A program made the translations under genes and the position numbers. Of a stretch of 64,000 nt of DNA, positions 42,709 through 51,979 are shown piece by piece; positions within the stretch are counted from its first letter, which is position 1; every line of letters begins with the position of its first letter. The notes beneath the pieces were generated by a model. It had not been told where the DNA came from. It made no database searches and worked only from the letters and a program-made list of their open reading frames with translations. Source of the DNA: Quadrisphaera sp. INWT6 (GTDB taxonomy: Bacteria; Actinomycetota; Actinomycetes; Actinomycetales; Quadrisphaeraceae); assembly GCF_015390235.1 (NCBI RefSeq), contig NZ_VUOH01000005.1:186001-250000 (forward strand). The letters are read 5' to 3'.

Positions 42709-44247
42709 TCATGCAAGGACATCGACACGTCCGGGCCCGACCTTGAGCCCGGGCGCGGTCACGTCGACCACCTGCTCGTCCTCGCCACCCGCGAAGAGGC
42801 TGCGGGCGGTCGGGCGCTCCTGGCGCGCGGCAGCGCCGCTGCCGCCACTGGAGGTGCTGACGTCGAGCGTGGCGCCGGAGCCGGTGGCGGTCAGGTCGCG
42901 GCGCAGGTCGTCCAGGGACGCCTGCAGGGCGTCGCGGGCCGCGGGGGTGGCCCCCACGAGCTCGATGCGGGTGCCCTCGGGGCGGATGTGCGCGACGACG
43001 GTCACCTGGCCGATGGCCTCGGGCTCGACGACGAGGGAGAGCCGGTGGGTGCCCTCGGAGCGCCCCGTCAGCGCGACCAGCTGCGGTGACAGCTGCGCGG
43101 CGACGTGCGCGGGCTGCGCCACCAGCACCGGCGGCGCGGCGGGAGCCGCCGGTGTGGGCGCCTGCGCGGCAGCCGGTGCGCTCGGGTTCTGGGCGCTCAC
43201 GGCACTGACCTGGGGCGTTCCGGCGCCGCTGGACGACGACGGGTCGGAGGGCTGCGCCACCGCAGCGGCGGACGAGGCGGCGGACTGCGCCGAAGCCGCA
43301 CCCGGGTCGACAGGTGCCGGAACGACCGCGGAGGCGTCGGCGGTGGCGTCAGTGGTGGCGCGCTCGGGGGCGGCCCCGGTCGAGGGCCGGCCGCCGTCCT
43401 GGGGCGGGCCCTGCTGCGCGGACGACCCGCCGTTGGCGCTACCACCCGCGGCTGCCGCAGGGGCGCCGGTGGTGGTGGTGGCGGCGGTCTGGTCCCCCGC
43501 GGTCATGGGAGCGGGCACGGCGTCGGTCGTGGTGTCCGCCGGGGCGTCAGTGGCAGGCGTGGTGCCGGGCGCGCCGAGGACCGGGGTGGCGGTCACCGCG
43601 GACGTGGTGTCGGTGGCGCTCGTGCTGGTCGTGGGGAGCTGCGCAGCGGGCACCGGCGGCTGCGCAGCGCCAGTCCCGTCCGCGCTGGCGCTGGGGGCGC
43701 CGGCGAGCGAGGTCTCGGCGCTGACCGGCGCCGTGGGGACGGTCGCCAGCGCTGCCGCTGAGGTCGGGCCGCCAGCGGCCCCCACGCCGTCGACGGCGGG
43801 GGCCCCGGTCACCTCGGCCGGCACCGCAGCGGGAGCCGCGACGGGGACCACGGGCTGGGTGAACGGCACCGGCACGGCGAGCAGCGGTGACGAGGTGGCG
43901 ACCTGCGTCCCAGGAGCGGCGGCGTCCTCGCCCTCGGCGGGCTCGGCGGCGTCCGTCGAGCCGGTGGGAGGAGCCGAGCCGTCGACGGCGGAGCCGTCCG
44001 TGGTGCCGGAGGCCGCAGCCTCGACGCGCGCGCCGTCGGCGCGGCCTGCGGGGCGCTCCCCCGCCGCGTCACGAGGGGCGCGCACCGCGTCGCGCTGGCT
44101 CGTGGCGCCCTGGTCGTCAGCAGCGGTCTGCCGCGCGAGCACGTCGGCGAAGCCGCCGTCGCCCTCCTGCGCGGGCGCCGGAGCAGCAGCCGGCGCCGCG
44201 GGCGCGGCGGTGAGGGTGGTGGCGGCAGTGACGTTGCTGAGCGCCAT
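42709..44247 (-). CDS. fliK: Flagellar hook-length control protein FliK
   Basis: 512 residues. Residues 1-390 are a long Ala/Pro/Thr/Ser-rich, low-complexity ruler region. The C-terminal Flg_hook domain (about 395-490) has LSPQLVALTGRSEGTHRLSLVVEPEAIGQVTVVAHIRPEGTRIELVGATPAARDALQASLDDLRRDL, with the conserved leucine-proline-type core. FliK measures hook length and signals FlhB to switch specificity. It is the first gene after repeat copy 3 and begins the fliK-flgD-flgE-flbD-motA-motB-fliL unit. Confidence 0.9.
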   Translation of the reverse strand: MALSNVTAATTLTAAPAAPAAAPAPAQEGDGGFADVLARQTAADDQGATSQRDAVRAPRDAAGERPAGRADGARVEAAASGTTDGSAVDGSAPPTGSTDAAEPAEGEDAAAPGTQVATSSPLLAVPVPFTQPVVPVAAPAAVPAEVTGAPAVDGVGAAGGPTSAAALATVPTAPVSAETSLAGAPSASADGTGAAQPPVPAAQLPTTSTSATDTTSAVTATPVLGAPGTTPATDAPADTTTDAVPAPMTAGDQTAATTTTGAPAAAAGGSANGGSSAQQGPPQDGGRPSTGAAPERATTDATADASAVVPAPVDPGAASAQSAASSAAAVAQPSDPSSSSGAGTPQVSAVSAQNPSAPAAAQAPTPAAPAAPPVLVAQPAHVAAQLSPQLVALTGRSEGTHRLSLVVEPEAIGQVTVVAHIRPEGTRIELVGATPAARDALQASLDDLRRDLTATGSGATLDVSTSSGGSGAAARQERPTARSLFAGGEDEQVVDVTAPGLKVGPGRVDVLA

Positions 44248-44304
44248 GACGGGTCTGCTCCTGGTCTGGACGGACGTGCGCGGTCGGTGCAGGGGTGTTG
44301 CGCG

Positions 44305-44370
44305 GTACGGATCTTGGCGATCAGTGGGTCTGGAGACCCCCACGGGCCACTGATCGCCAAGACCTGCGGG
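44305..44370. repeat. Palindromic repeat element, copy 3
   Basis: Arms CTTGGCGATCAGTGG (44313-44327) and CCACTGATCGCCAAG (44347-44361) match copies 1 and 2 except for one position, where G-C is replaced by A-T on both arms. The loop differs. The flanks CGGATCTTGG and CCAAGACCTGC are the same as in copy 2. It lies between the wall-hydrolase gene and fliK. Confidence 0.9.
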
Positions 44371-44441
44371 CCCGAGGCGGTAGCGGGACGCCTCCTGGGG
44401 TGGTGATCGACACGAACGGCCCAGTGCTGGAGCCCTTCGGG

Positions 44442-45497
44442 CTACGACATCGCAGCCGAGACGCGGCGCACGTAGTTCTGGGTCTCGGTGAAGGGCGGCA
44501 CGCCGCCGTACTTCGACACGTTGCCCGGGCCCGCGTTGTACGCGGCGAGCGCCAGCGGCAGCGACCCGAACCTGTCGAGGTGCTTGGACAGCAGGCGCGC
44601 GGCGCCGTCGACGGCCTGCGCCGGGTCGCTCGGGTCCACGCCCAGCTCGCGCGCGGTGCCCGGCATGATCTGCATGAGGCCGCGGGCACCGGCGGGGCTG
44701 ACGGCGTCGGGGTCGTAGCTCGACTCGGTCTTCGCGACGGCGGAGAGCAGCCCGTCGGGCAGGCCGTACTTCGCCTCGGCGGCGTCGAAGAGGCCCTGGA
44801 AGGCCGAGGCGCCCGAGGCGCCCGACGCGCGGGAGGTGCCCGCGACCGCCGTCGTCGCGCTCGAGCCCGCGCTCGACCCGAGCACCGAGGCGCGCATGCT
44901 CGCGAGCAGCGCCGAGCTCGAGCCCGACAGCGCCGAGGAGCCGTCGTCGGTGGTGAGGCGCCGGATGGTCATCGGCGTCTCCCAGACCTTGGAGATCTTG
45001 ACGACGTCACCGGCCTTGGGCGCGTGGATCATCTTGCCGTCGCCGACGTAGATGCCGATGTGGCTGCCGCCCTCAAGCACCACCAGGTCACCCGCCTTCG
45101 CCTTGTCGAGGGAGGGCACCTCGGTGCCGACCTTCGCCTGCTGCGCGGCGGTGCGCGGCAGCGTGATGCCGTTCTCCTTCGCCACCAGCTGGGTGAAGCC
45201 GGAGCAGTCGAGACCGGTGTCAGGGTCGGTGCCGCCCCAGACGTACGGGACGCCGAGGTACTTCTTGGCGTCGGTGACGAGGTCGTCGCCGGAGGCGCCG
45301 CTCGTCGCCGTGCCGCTGCCGTCGAGCTGCGTCCTCGCCATCGCCAGGGTGCTCGCGAAGGTGGCGCTGTTCGACGTGCTCCCCGAGGCCGACACCGGCG
45401 CACCGGTCAGCGCGGCGATGCGCTGCTGCAGGAAGATGACGCGGTCCTGGACCACGCTCAGCGACGCGGAGGCCGCCTGCAGCGCGGGGCTGCTCAT
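44442..45497 (-). CDS. Flagellar wall hydrolase, NlpC/P60 plus SLT domains
   Basis: 351 residues. An N-terminal coiled segment resembles flagellar proteins. An NlpC/P60 peptidase follows (about 75-180) with the catalytic cysteine in TGLDCSGFTQLVAKENG and the histidine in GGSHIGIYVGDGKMIH. A lytic transglycosylase domain occupies the C-terminus (about 230-345) with catalytic Glu in VAKTESSYDPDAVSPAGARGLMQIMPGTA and AAYNAGPGNVSKYGG. It probably opens peptidoglycan for the rod, replacing FlgJ. No signal peptide is visible, so secretion through the flagellar apparatus is likely. GTGA/ATGA overlap with fliJ supports a flagellar role. Confidence 0.88.
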   Translation of the reverse strand: MSSPALQAASASLSVVQDRVIFLQQRIAALTGAPVSASGSTSNSATFASTLAMARTQLDGSGTATSGASGDDLVTDAKKYLGVPYVWGGTDPDTGLDCSGFTQLVAKENGITLPRTAAQQAKVGTEVPSLDKAKAGDLVVLEGGSHIGIYVGDGKMIHAPKAGDVVKISKVWETPMTIRRLTTDDGSSALSGSSSALLASMRASVLGSSAGSSATTAVAGTSRASGASGASAFQGLFDAAEAKYGLPDGLLSAVAKTESSYDPDAVSPAGARGLMQIMPGTARELGVDPSDPAQAVDGAARLLSKHLDRFGSLPLALAAYNAGPGNVSKYGGVPPFTETQNYVRRVSAAMS

Positions 45498-46003
45498 GCG
45501 TCGCTCCCCCCGTCGAGGTCGAGGCCCTCGGACCCGGCACCCGAGCCGTCGAGCGCGGCGGGGCCCTCGATGCCGGCGGTGCGGCCGCGGGCGCGGCCGG
45601 CGGCCTCGTCGAGGACGGCCTGGTCGGCCTTGAGGTCGGCGGTCACCAGCGCGGCGCGGTGGCGCTCGGCGAGGCGGTCCAGCCCCTTGGCCCGGCCCTG
45701 GGCGTGGGCCCAGTCGGCCTGGGCGGCGCGGGAGGCGGCCTCGGCCTCCTCCACGACGGCGAGGGCCTCGGAGTAGCGGCTGCTGGAGGCGCTGCGCGCG
45801 GCGACGACGGCGGCGAAGGTGTTCGCGTCGCCGTGGTCGGCGAAGCTCTGGGTGGCGGCCTCCTCCAGCAGCGACTCGGCGGCGCCGCGGGCGGCCACGG
45901 CGCGCGAGGCGGCGGCACCGGCCGCGGCGGCGGCGATGTCGCGCTGCAGGTGGCGCACGCGGAGCACCTGCTCGAGGCGGAAGCGGCGTGACGAGCGGCT
46001 CAT
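45494..46003 (-). CDS. fliJ: FliJ-like flagellar export chaperone/stalk protein
   Basis: 169 residues, almost entirely alpha-helical and Ala/Glu/Arg-rich (coiled coil roughly 10-130), beginning RRFRLEQVLRVRHLQRD, which is the FliJ pattern. The C-terminal 35 residues are Gly/Asp-rich. FliJ forms the central stalk of the FliI ATPase ring. The ATG overlaps the fliI stop, and the stop overlaps the wall-hydrolase start. Sequence conservation in this family is low, so position weighs heavily. Confidence 0.85.
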   Translation of the reverse strand: MSRSSRRFRLEQVLRVRHLQRDIAAAAAGAAASRAVAARGAAESLLEEAATQSFADHGDANTFAAVVAARSASSSRYSEALAVVEEAEAASRAAQADWAHAQGRAKGLDRLAERHRAALVTADLKADQAVLDEAAGRARGRTAGIEGPAALDGSGAGSEGLDLDGGSDA

Positions 46004-47457
46004 CGGTGGCCCTCCTGCACGGGGTTGCGCGCGACGACGCCGGCGAGGGCGCCCCACGCGTCGTCGAGGCTGGTGCGGTCGTCGACGTCCTGGCGCAGGA
46101 AGCCGTCGATGTCGTACCGGGCGCCGATGGCGGCGTCGGTGAGGGGGTTCGAGCCGGGCACGTACGCGCCGACGTCGACCAGGTCCTGCGCCTCGCGGCG
46201 GGCGGCCATGAGCCGGCGCACGTGCGTGGCGAGGCCGCGCTGCTCGCGGGTGGTGACGCGCGAGGCCACGCGGGAGACCGACCCGAGCACGTCGATGCTC
46301 GGGAAGTGCCCGGCGGTGGCGAGGTCGCGGTCGAGCACCACGTGCCCGTCGAGGATGGAGCGGGCGGCGTCGGCGATCGGCTCGTTGTGGTCGTCGCCGT
46401 CCACGAGCACCGTGTAGATGCCGGTGATGGATCCGGTGGCGCTGGTGCCGGCGCGCTCGAGCAGCCGGGGCAGCAGAGCGAAGGTGCTCGGCGGGTAGCC
46501 GCGGGTGGCGGGGGGCTCCCCCACCGACAGGCCGATCTCGCGCTGGGCCATGCAGAAGCGGGTGAGGCTGTCCATCATCAGCAGCGCGTCCATGCCGAGG
46601 TCGCGGAAGTGCTCGGCGATCGTGGTGGCCACCATCGCGGCGCGCAGGCGCACCAGCGGCGGCTGGTCGGAGGTGGCGACGACGACGACGGAGCGCGCCA
46701 GGCCCTCCGGGCCCAGGTCGTCCTCGAGGAACTCCCGGACCTCGCGGCCGCGCTCGCCGATGAGGGCGATGACGTTGACGTCGGCGGTGGTGCCGCGGGC
46801 GACCATCGACAGCAGCGTCGACTTGCCGACGCCGGAGCCGGCGAACAGGCCGATGCGCTGGCCGCGCCCGACCGGGGTCATCGCGTCCAGCGCCCGCACG
46901 CCGGTGCCCATCGGGGTGTCGATGCGCTCGCGCTCGATGGGGTTGGGGGCGGGGTTGTCGATCGGCACCCAGGCGGTGGCCTGGACGCGGCCGCGGCCGT
47001 CGATGGGGCGCCCCAGGCCGTCGAGCACGCGGCCCTGCAGCCCGACGCCGACGGGGATGCGCTGGCTGCGACCGATGGCGAGCACGGGCTGCCCCGCGCG
47101 CAGGCCCTGGCCGGGGCCGGGAGCGCCCAGGGGCATGCAGGTGACGTGGTCGGGGGCCACGGCCACGACCTCGGCGTCGATGCCCTGGCCGGTGGTGGTG
47201 AGGTCACCGGTGAGCACGCGGACGATGTCGCCGACGGGGGCGCGCAGGCCCGCGGCCTCGATGGTCAGGCCGACCACGCGGCGCACCGTGCCGGTGACCT
47301 GGGGGGCGCCGGCGGCGGCGGCGCGGCGCATGATCGCGGGCAGTGCGACGCCGGGGACGCCGACCGACGCGGCGGCGCGGAGGTCGGTGCCCAGGCGGGG
47401 GTCGAGCACGACCTCGGGCACCTGGTGGGTGCTCAGCGCGGCGTTGACGGGGCTCAC
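46000..47457 (-). CDS. fliI: Flagellum-specific ATPase FliI
   Basis: 485 residues. Walker A GLFAGSGVGKSTLLSMVARG, the catalytic-glutamate loop VNVIALIGERGREVREFLEDDLG, Walker B ALLMMDSLTRFCMAQREIGLSVGEPPATRGYPPSTFALLPRLLERAG, and YTVLVDGDDHNEPIAD are all intact. It powers entry of export substrates and is homologous to F1 beta. It overlaps fliH and fliJ by four bases on each side. Confidence 0.96.
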   Translation of the reverse strand: MSPVNAALSTHQVPEVVLDPRLGTDLRAAASVGVPGVALPAIMRRAAAAGAPQVTGTVRRVVGLTIEAAGLRAPVGDIVRVLTGDLTTTGQGIDAEVVAVAPDHVTCMPLGAPGPGQGLRAGQPVLAIGRSQRIPVGVGLQGRVLDGLGRPIDGRGRVQATAWVPIDNPAPNPIERERIDTPMGTGVRALDAMTPVGRGQRIGLFAGSGVGKSTLLSMVARGTTADVNVIALIGERGREVREFLEDDLGPEGLARSVVVVATSDQPPLVRLRAAMVATTIAEHFRDLGMDALLMMDSLTRFCMAQREIGLSVGEPPATRGYPPSTFALLPRLLERAGTSATGSITGIYTVLVDGDDHNEPIADAARSILDGHVVLDRDLATAGHFPSIDVLGSVSRVASRVTTREQRGLATHVRRLMAARREAQDLVDVGAYVPGSNPLTDAAIGARYDIDGFLRQDVDDRTSLDDAWGALAGVVARNPVQEGHR

Positions 47458-48179
47458 GCGCGGCCCGCCATCGGGTCGGCGGCGGCAGCGGCCGGGCGGC
47501 TCGCGCCGCGCAGCTGGCCGCGGATGCGGGCGAGCGCCGTGTCGGTGCGGGCGTCGACGAGGCCGCCGGGGAACTCCGCGAACGCGTCACCGGGGGCCAT
47601 GCGCGCGTCGGCGAGCACGGTGACCTGCCCTCCGACGAGGCCGCGGACGCCGTCGGGGCCGTGCACGTCGTCGATGACCGCGAGGTCCTCGGGGTTGAGG
47701 CGGACCACGACGTCGGCGTGGGTGGGGGCGGCGTCGAGGGCGCGGCGCAGGGCGGTGAGGCCGCGCATCCCGTCGTCCTCGATCTCGCGGCCGATCACGA
47801 CCTCGGCGAGGTCGACGACGGCGATGGCCACGGCGTCGGCCACGGCGTCGAGCTGCGGCACGGTGCGCGCGCGCAGCTCCTCGGCGGCGGCGTGGAGCCC
47901 GGCGAGGGCGCTGTCGACCTCCGCGCGCAGCGCGGCGCGCTCGGCCTGGGCCTGGGCGAGGAGGGCGGCGACGACGCGGCGCTCCTCTTCGGCGGCGGCG
48001 GCCAGGCCCTGGGCCCAGCCCGCGGCGTAGCCGGAGGCCTGGGAGGAGTGGGCCATGTCTCCCGAGTGGAAGCCGGAAGCCCCGGCAGCGCCCGTGGGGG
48101 CGCTGCCGGGGAGGGGGGTGAAGGCCATCGGGGCCGGAGCTGTCGCTCCGGCCCGGGCCCAGCTAGCCGACGAACTCAT
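47454..48179 (-). CDS. fliH: FliH-like regulator of the export ATPase
   Basis: 241 residues. An Ala/Pro-rich N-terminus precedes a long helix with GWAQGLAAAAEEERRVVAALLAQAQAERAALRAEV, then a domain similar to the V-type ATPase E subunit (VDLAEVVIGREIEDDG, ADVVVRLNPEDLAVI, VLADARMAPGDAFAEFPGGLVDARTDTALARI). FliH binds FliI and anchors it to the C ring. The start at 48179 overlaps fliG by 17 bases; ATG 48128 is an alternative. Confidence 0.88.
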   Translation of the reverse strand: MSSSASWARAGATAPAPMAFTPLPGSAPTGAAGASGFHSGDMAHSSQASGYAAGWAQGLAAAAEEERRVVAALLAQAQAERAALRAEVDSALAGLHAAAEELRARTVPQLDAVADAVAIAVVDLAEVVIGREIEDDGMRGLTALRRALDAAPTHADVVVRLNPEDLAVIDDVHGPDGVRGLVGGQVTVLADARMAPGDAFAEFPGGLVDARTDTALARIRGQLRGASRPAAAAADPMAGRA

Positions 48180-49194
48180 CGTCAGACTCCCTCTGGATGG
48201 TGATCTGGCCCGACTCCTCCAGCTGGCGGATCGCGGCCACGATCGTCGAGCGGCCCTCTTCGGCCTGCGAGAGGCGGACGGCGCCCATGAGCTCCATCTC
48301 CTCGAGCAGGTTGTCCTTGGCGCGGCTGGAGACGTTGTCGAGGATCTTGTCGCGCAGGTCCTCGCGGGCGCCCTTGAGGGCGACGGCGAGGGTGGCGGCG
48401 TCGACCTCGCGCAGCACCAGCTGCATCGCCTTGTCCTCGAGGCTGAGGATGTCCTCGAAGGTGAACATCGAGGCGCGGATCTGGTCGGCCAGCTGCGGGT
48501 CGCGCTTGGCCAGCTCCTCCAGCAGCACCTTGGCGGTGCCGGCGTCGGTGCGGTTGATGATGTCGACCAGCGGCTGGATGCCGCCGACGGCCTCGTCGAC
48601 CTGCGCGGTGAGCACGGCGCCGGCCTTGCGGCGGATCGACTCCGCCACGACCGCGACGATGTCGGGCGAGGTGCGCTCCATCGTGGCGATGCGCTGGGCG
48701 ACGTCGGCCTGGACCTCGGGCGGGAAGGTGACCAGCGCCGAGGACGCCTGGTGCGACTTCAGGTGCGACAGCACCAGGGCGAGGGTCTGCGGCATCTCGC
48801 CCTGCAGGAACGACACCAGCTGGCGGGTGTCGGCCTCCTCCAGGAAGAGGAACGGCTGCTTCTCGTCACCGCCCTTGAGGCGCTCGATCATCTCCGCGGC
48901 GGCGTCCTTGCCGAGGGACGCCTCCAGCATCGCCTTCGCGAAGCCGGGGCCACCGGTGCCCAGGCCCGCCGGGCCCACCAGCTCGCCGAAGCCGGCGACG
49001 AGGACCTCGTCGGCCAGCTGCGGGTCGACGTCCCCGAGCCGCATGAGCTCAAAGGTGATGAGCTCGACCTCCTCCGCGTCCAGCTGGGACATGAGGAGGG
49101 CGGAGCGCTCCGGGCCGAGCTGCACGAGGAGCACGGCGGCGCGCTGCGGGCCGGTGAGGCTCGCGAGGCTGCGCGGGGCGAGGCCGGTGGCCAT
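48163..49194 (-). CDS. fliG: Flagellar motor switch protein FliG
   Basis: 343 residues. The three FliG domains are visible: an N-terminal part with TGPQRAAVLLVQLGPERSALLMSQLDAEEVELI, a middle ARM part with LALVLSHLKSHQASSALVTFPPEVQADVAQRIATMER, and a C-terminal part with the torque helix DAATLAVALKGAREDLRDKILDNVSSRAKDNLLEEMELMGAVRLSQAEEGRSTIV. It converts stator movement into rotation. The gene starts six bases after fliF. Confidence 0.96.
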   Translation of the reverse strand: MATGLAPRSLASLTGPQRAAVLLVQLGPERSALLMSQLDAEEVELITFELMRLGDVDPQLADEVLVAGFGELVGPAGLGTGGPGFAKAMLEASLGKDAAAEMIERLKGGDEKQPFLFLEEADTRQLVSFLQGEMPQTLALVLSHLKSHQASSALVTFPPEVQADVAQRIATMERTSPDIVAVVAESIRRKAGAVLTAQVDEAVGGIQPLVDIINRTDAGTAKVLLEELAKRDPQLADQIRASMFTFEDILSLEDKAMQLVLREVDAATLAVALKGAREDLRDKILDNVSSRAKDNLLEEMELMGAVRLSQAEEGRSTIVAAIRQLEESGQITIQRESDDEFVG

Positions 49195-49200
49195 GGTGGG

Positions 49201-50808
49201 TCAGCCCTTCTTCGAGGCGGCGAGCCAGCCGCGGAGGAGGTTGGCGACCTCCGCCGGCTGGGTGTCGACGAGCTGGCCGAACTCCTGGCGCCGCAGCGCC
49301 TCGGGCTCGGGCTCGGGGGCCATGAGCAGGTGGGCGTCGTTGGCGGTGGGGAGCGCGAGGCCGGCGGGGCCGGCCTGGCCGGCAGCCACGGGGACCTCCG
49401 GGTAGAGCCGCTCCAGCTCGCCGATGTCGACGGCCTCGCGCTCGCCCTTCTTGACCGCGCGGCGCCAGGCGATGAACAGGACCAGCGCGAGGAGGAGGAC
49501 GCCGAGGGCGATCGCTCCCTGCTTGATGAGCGCGAACTGCTCCTCGCTCTTCTGCTCGGCGGCGGCCTTCTTGAGAGCCGCTGCAGAGGCGTCTGCGGCG
49601 GCGGTGCTCAGGGTGGCGGGCGTGACGCTGACGACGTCGCCGCGGTTCTGGTCGAAGCCGACGGCCGTGGTGAGGAACGTCTGCAGGTTCTGCTGGCCGC
49701 CGAAGGCGTCCATGGCCTTCTGGTCGACGATGACGGCCACCGACTGGCGCTCGACGTCACCGGGAGCGACCACGGTGTTGTCGACGACCACGTTGTTGGC
49801 GTTGTCGGTCGTGCTGCTCTTCTTGACGTAGGTGCTGCCGTCGCCGGTGGTGCCCCCCGTCGTCGAGGTGCCGTCGACGCCGAAGACGCCGTTGGCGCCC
49901 AGGGCGCCGCCCACGCCGGCTCCCGCACCCGAGTACTCCTCGGAGGCCTCGGTCTGCGAGTTCGGGAGGGCGCCGCTGTTGGTGTACGTCGTGGAGGCGC
50001 GGTTGGTCGCGTCCATGTCCAGCGTCGCGTTGACGGTGGCGATGGCCTTGCCGGCGCCCAGCGTGGTGTCGAGGATCGACTGGATCTTCGACTGCATCTT
50101 CTGCTCGTAGCCCGTGGTGAGCTCGTCGCGCTTGCCGCTGGCGCCGGTGCCGTCGTCGGTGAGCAGCTTCCCGGTGGCGTCGGTGATCGTGACGTCGGCG
50201 GGCTTGAGGTCCGGCACCGAGCGCGACACCAGGGACACCATGGCGTTGACCTCGTCGGTCGTCGCCTCGTGCGTGCCGGTGTCGACGACCACGGCCGCCG
50301 TCGTCGACTGCTTCTGGTCCTCGAACACGGTCTTCTCGGGCACGGCCAGCTGGACGGAGGCGGTCTGGACGCCGTCCAGCAGCTCGAGCGTCGAGCCGAT
50401 CTTCTGCTCGAGGGACGCCTGCAGGGCGGCTCGCTGCTGCAGCTGCGTGGTGGTGACGCCCATCGACGCGAGCACGTCGTTGCCGGAGGACTCGCCCTTC
50501 GGCAGACCGGCCTGGGCGGCCTTGGCCGCCGCCTCGCTGAGCTGGTCAGCGGGGACGGTCACGGAGCTGCCGTCGATCTGCGCGTCGATCCCCGCGGCCA
50601 CGAGGGCGTCGCGGGTGTCGCCCGGGTCCGAACCCGTCAGGCCCGAGAAGGCGGTGACGTAGTCGGGCTTCGAGGCCCAGGCGTAGAAGGCGGAGCCTCC
50701 GAGGAGGAGGACACCGATGCCGATGACCGCGATGACCTTCTGGCCGAGGGTCATCCCGTTGACCTGCGTGCCGGCCCTCTTGAGGGCGGCGATCAGCTGC
50801 GGGGGCAT
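49201..50808 (-). CDS. fliF: Flagellar MS-ring protein FliF
   Basis: 535 residues. Two membrane helices (about 24-44 and near 440) bracket a periplasmic-type region with the YscJ/FliF motifs (YVTAFSGLTGSDPGDTRDALVAAGIDAQIDG, then QAGLPKGESSGNDVLASMGVTTTQLQQRAALQASLEQKIGSTLELLDGVQTASVQLAVPEKTVF). The C-terminal cytoplasmic tail (PEALRRQEFGQLVDTQPAEVANLLRGWL) binds FliG. Its start shares one base with the fliE stop. Confidence 0.96.
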   Translation of the reverse strand: MPPQLIAALKRAGTQVNGMTLGQKVIAVIGIGVLLLGGSAFYAWASKPDYVTAFSGLTGSDPGDTRDALVAAGIDAQIDGSSVTVPADQLSEAAAKAAQAGLPKGESSGNDVLASMGVTTTQLQQRAALQASLEQKIGSTLELLDGVQTASVQLAVPEKTVFEDQKQSTTAAVVVDTGTHEATTDEVNAMVSLVSRSVPDLKPADVTITDATGKLLTDDGTGASGKRDELTTGYEQKMQSKIQSILDTTLGAGKAIATVNATLDMDATNRASTTYTNSGALPNSQTEASEEYSGAGAGVGGALGANGVFGVDGTSTTGGTTGDGSTYVKKSSTTDNANNVVVDNTVVAPGDVERQSVAVIVDQKAMDAFGGQQNLQTFLTTAVGFDQNRGDVVSVTPATLSTAAADASAAALKKAAAEQKSEEQFALIKQGAIALGVLLLALVLFIAWRRAVKKGEREAVDIGELERLYPEVPVAAGQAGPAGLALPTANDAHLLMAPEPEPEALRRQEFGQLVDTQPAEVANLLRGWLAASKKG

Positions 50809-51212
50809 CAGAACTGCATCCTCATGATCTCGGAGAACGCCTCGAGGGCCTTGTTGCGGAGGGCCACGGTCACCTCGGTCGCCGAGCGGGCCTCCGCCGC
50901 GGCGATCGTGTAGTCGTGGATGTCGTCGAGGTCACCGGTGGCGGCCTGGATGGCGAGGTCGGCGCTGCGCGACTGCAGCGCCTGCACGTTCTCCAGGCTG
51001 GTGGCCAGGGTGCCCGCGAAACCGGTCGAACCGGTGGAGGTGGGACGCGACGCGCCGGTCGCCGCGGCGAGCGCCGCGGTCAGCTGGTCGGCGCCACCGG
51101 TGCTCTCGGCGCCGTCTGCGCTGCCGGCGGAAGCCCGCGAGCTGCTCTGCAGCAGCGCCGCGTACTGCTCGAGGGCGGAAGAACCCCCGCCCAGGGGGAG
51201 GATGCCGGCCAT
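50808..51212 (-). CDS. fliE: Flagellar hook-basal body protein FliE
   Basis: 134 residues. A Ser/Gly/Ala-rich N-terminus precedes the FliE core: [69 protein letters not shown]. FliE joins the MS ring and rod. It lies one base after flgC and shares a base with fliF. Confidence 0.95.
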   Translation of the reverse strand: MAGILPLGGGSSALEQYAALLQSSSRASAGSADGAESTGGADQLTAALAAATGASRPTSTGSTGFAGTLATSLENVQALQSRSADLAIQAATGDLDDIHDYTIAAAEARSATEVTVALRNKALEAFSEIMRMQF

Positions 51213-51213
51213 C

Positions 51214-51633
51214 TCACTTCGCTCCGATGTTGATGGCGGCCTCGTAGGAGGACCGCGCCCGTTCGATGACGGCGGCGTTCGCCTGGTAGGCCCGCTGGCT
51301 GACGATGAGCTGCCCCATCTGGGAGTTCATGTCGATGTCGGGCATCTTCACGTAGCCCTTGTCGTCGGCGAGGGCGTTGCTGGGGTCGTAGACGAGCCGC
51401 CCCTCACCGCTGCCGAAGGCCACACCGGCGACCTTCACGCCACCGGCGCTGCCGGCGGTGTGGTCGGTGCCGTACTCGTTGGCCTGGGCGACGATGAACC
51501 GCTGCCGGAAGGCGTCCTCGTCGGTGCGGGACACGTTGTTGACGTTGGCGATGTTGTCGCCGACGGCGTCCATCCACTTGCGCGCCAGCGTCATGCCGGA
51601 GCCGGAGGCGCGGAAGGCGTCGAAGAGGGCCAC
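51214..51633 (-). CDS. flgC: Flagellar rod protein FlgC
   Basis: 139 residues. Diagnostic parts are [43 protein letters not shown] and the C-terminus [44 protein letters not shown]. It assembles the proximal rod with FlgB, whose stop lies four bases upstream. Confidence 0.95.
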   Translation of the reverse strand: MALFDAFRASGSGMTLARKWMDAVGDNIANVNNVSRTDEDAFRQRFIVAQANEYGTDHTAGSAGGVKVAGVAFGSGEGRLVYDPSNALADDKGYVKMPDIDMNSQMGQLIVSQRAYQANAAVIERARSSYEAAINIGAK

Positions 51634-51637
51634 GGGG

Positions 51638-51979
51638 TCAGCTCGTCTTCAGCGCGAGGGAGACGGACGAGAACTTGCCGCTCATCGCCTGCGACACCAG
51701 CTGGTAGCGCAGCTGGGTGTCGAGGTTGGAGAGGGTCTCGGTGTCCAGGTCGACGTTGTTGCCGTCCTCCCGCGTCGGTGCGGTGGAGCGGCTCTCGGTG
51801 CTGGCGGCCACGCCGCTGCCGCTGCCGACCGCGTCGCGCAGGGCGGACTCGAAGTCGACGCGGGCCGCGAGGTAGTGCGGCGTGTTGATGTTGGCGATGT
51901 TGTCGGCCGTGGCGCGCTGCCGCGAGGCGAGCCCGTCGAGGGCCGAGCGCAGCGCTGCGGCGCTGACGGAGTCGAACAC
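51638..51979 (-). CDS. flgB: Flagellar rod protein FlgB
   Basis: 113 residues. The N-terminus VFDSVSAAALRSALDGLASRQRATADNIANINTPHYLAARVDFESAL and the C-terminus NLDTQLRYQLVSQAMSGKFSSVSLAL are typical FlgB. GTG 51979 has GGAGG five bases upstream; GTG 51991 would add four residues and lacks a site. It heads the large flgB-to-hydrolase operon behind a sigma28-like promoter about 90 bases upstream. Confidence 0.95.
   Translation of the reverse strand: MFDSVSAAALRSALDGLASRQRATADNIANINTPHYLAARVDFESALRDAVGSGSGVAASTESRSTAPTREDGNNVDLDTETLSNLDTQLRYQLVSQAMSGKFSSVSLALKTS

Noticed and set aside
48055..50913. Plus-strand frame of over 900 codons opposite fliG and fliF
   Set aside because: Antisense shadow of two certain flagellar genes; composition is not protein-like.
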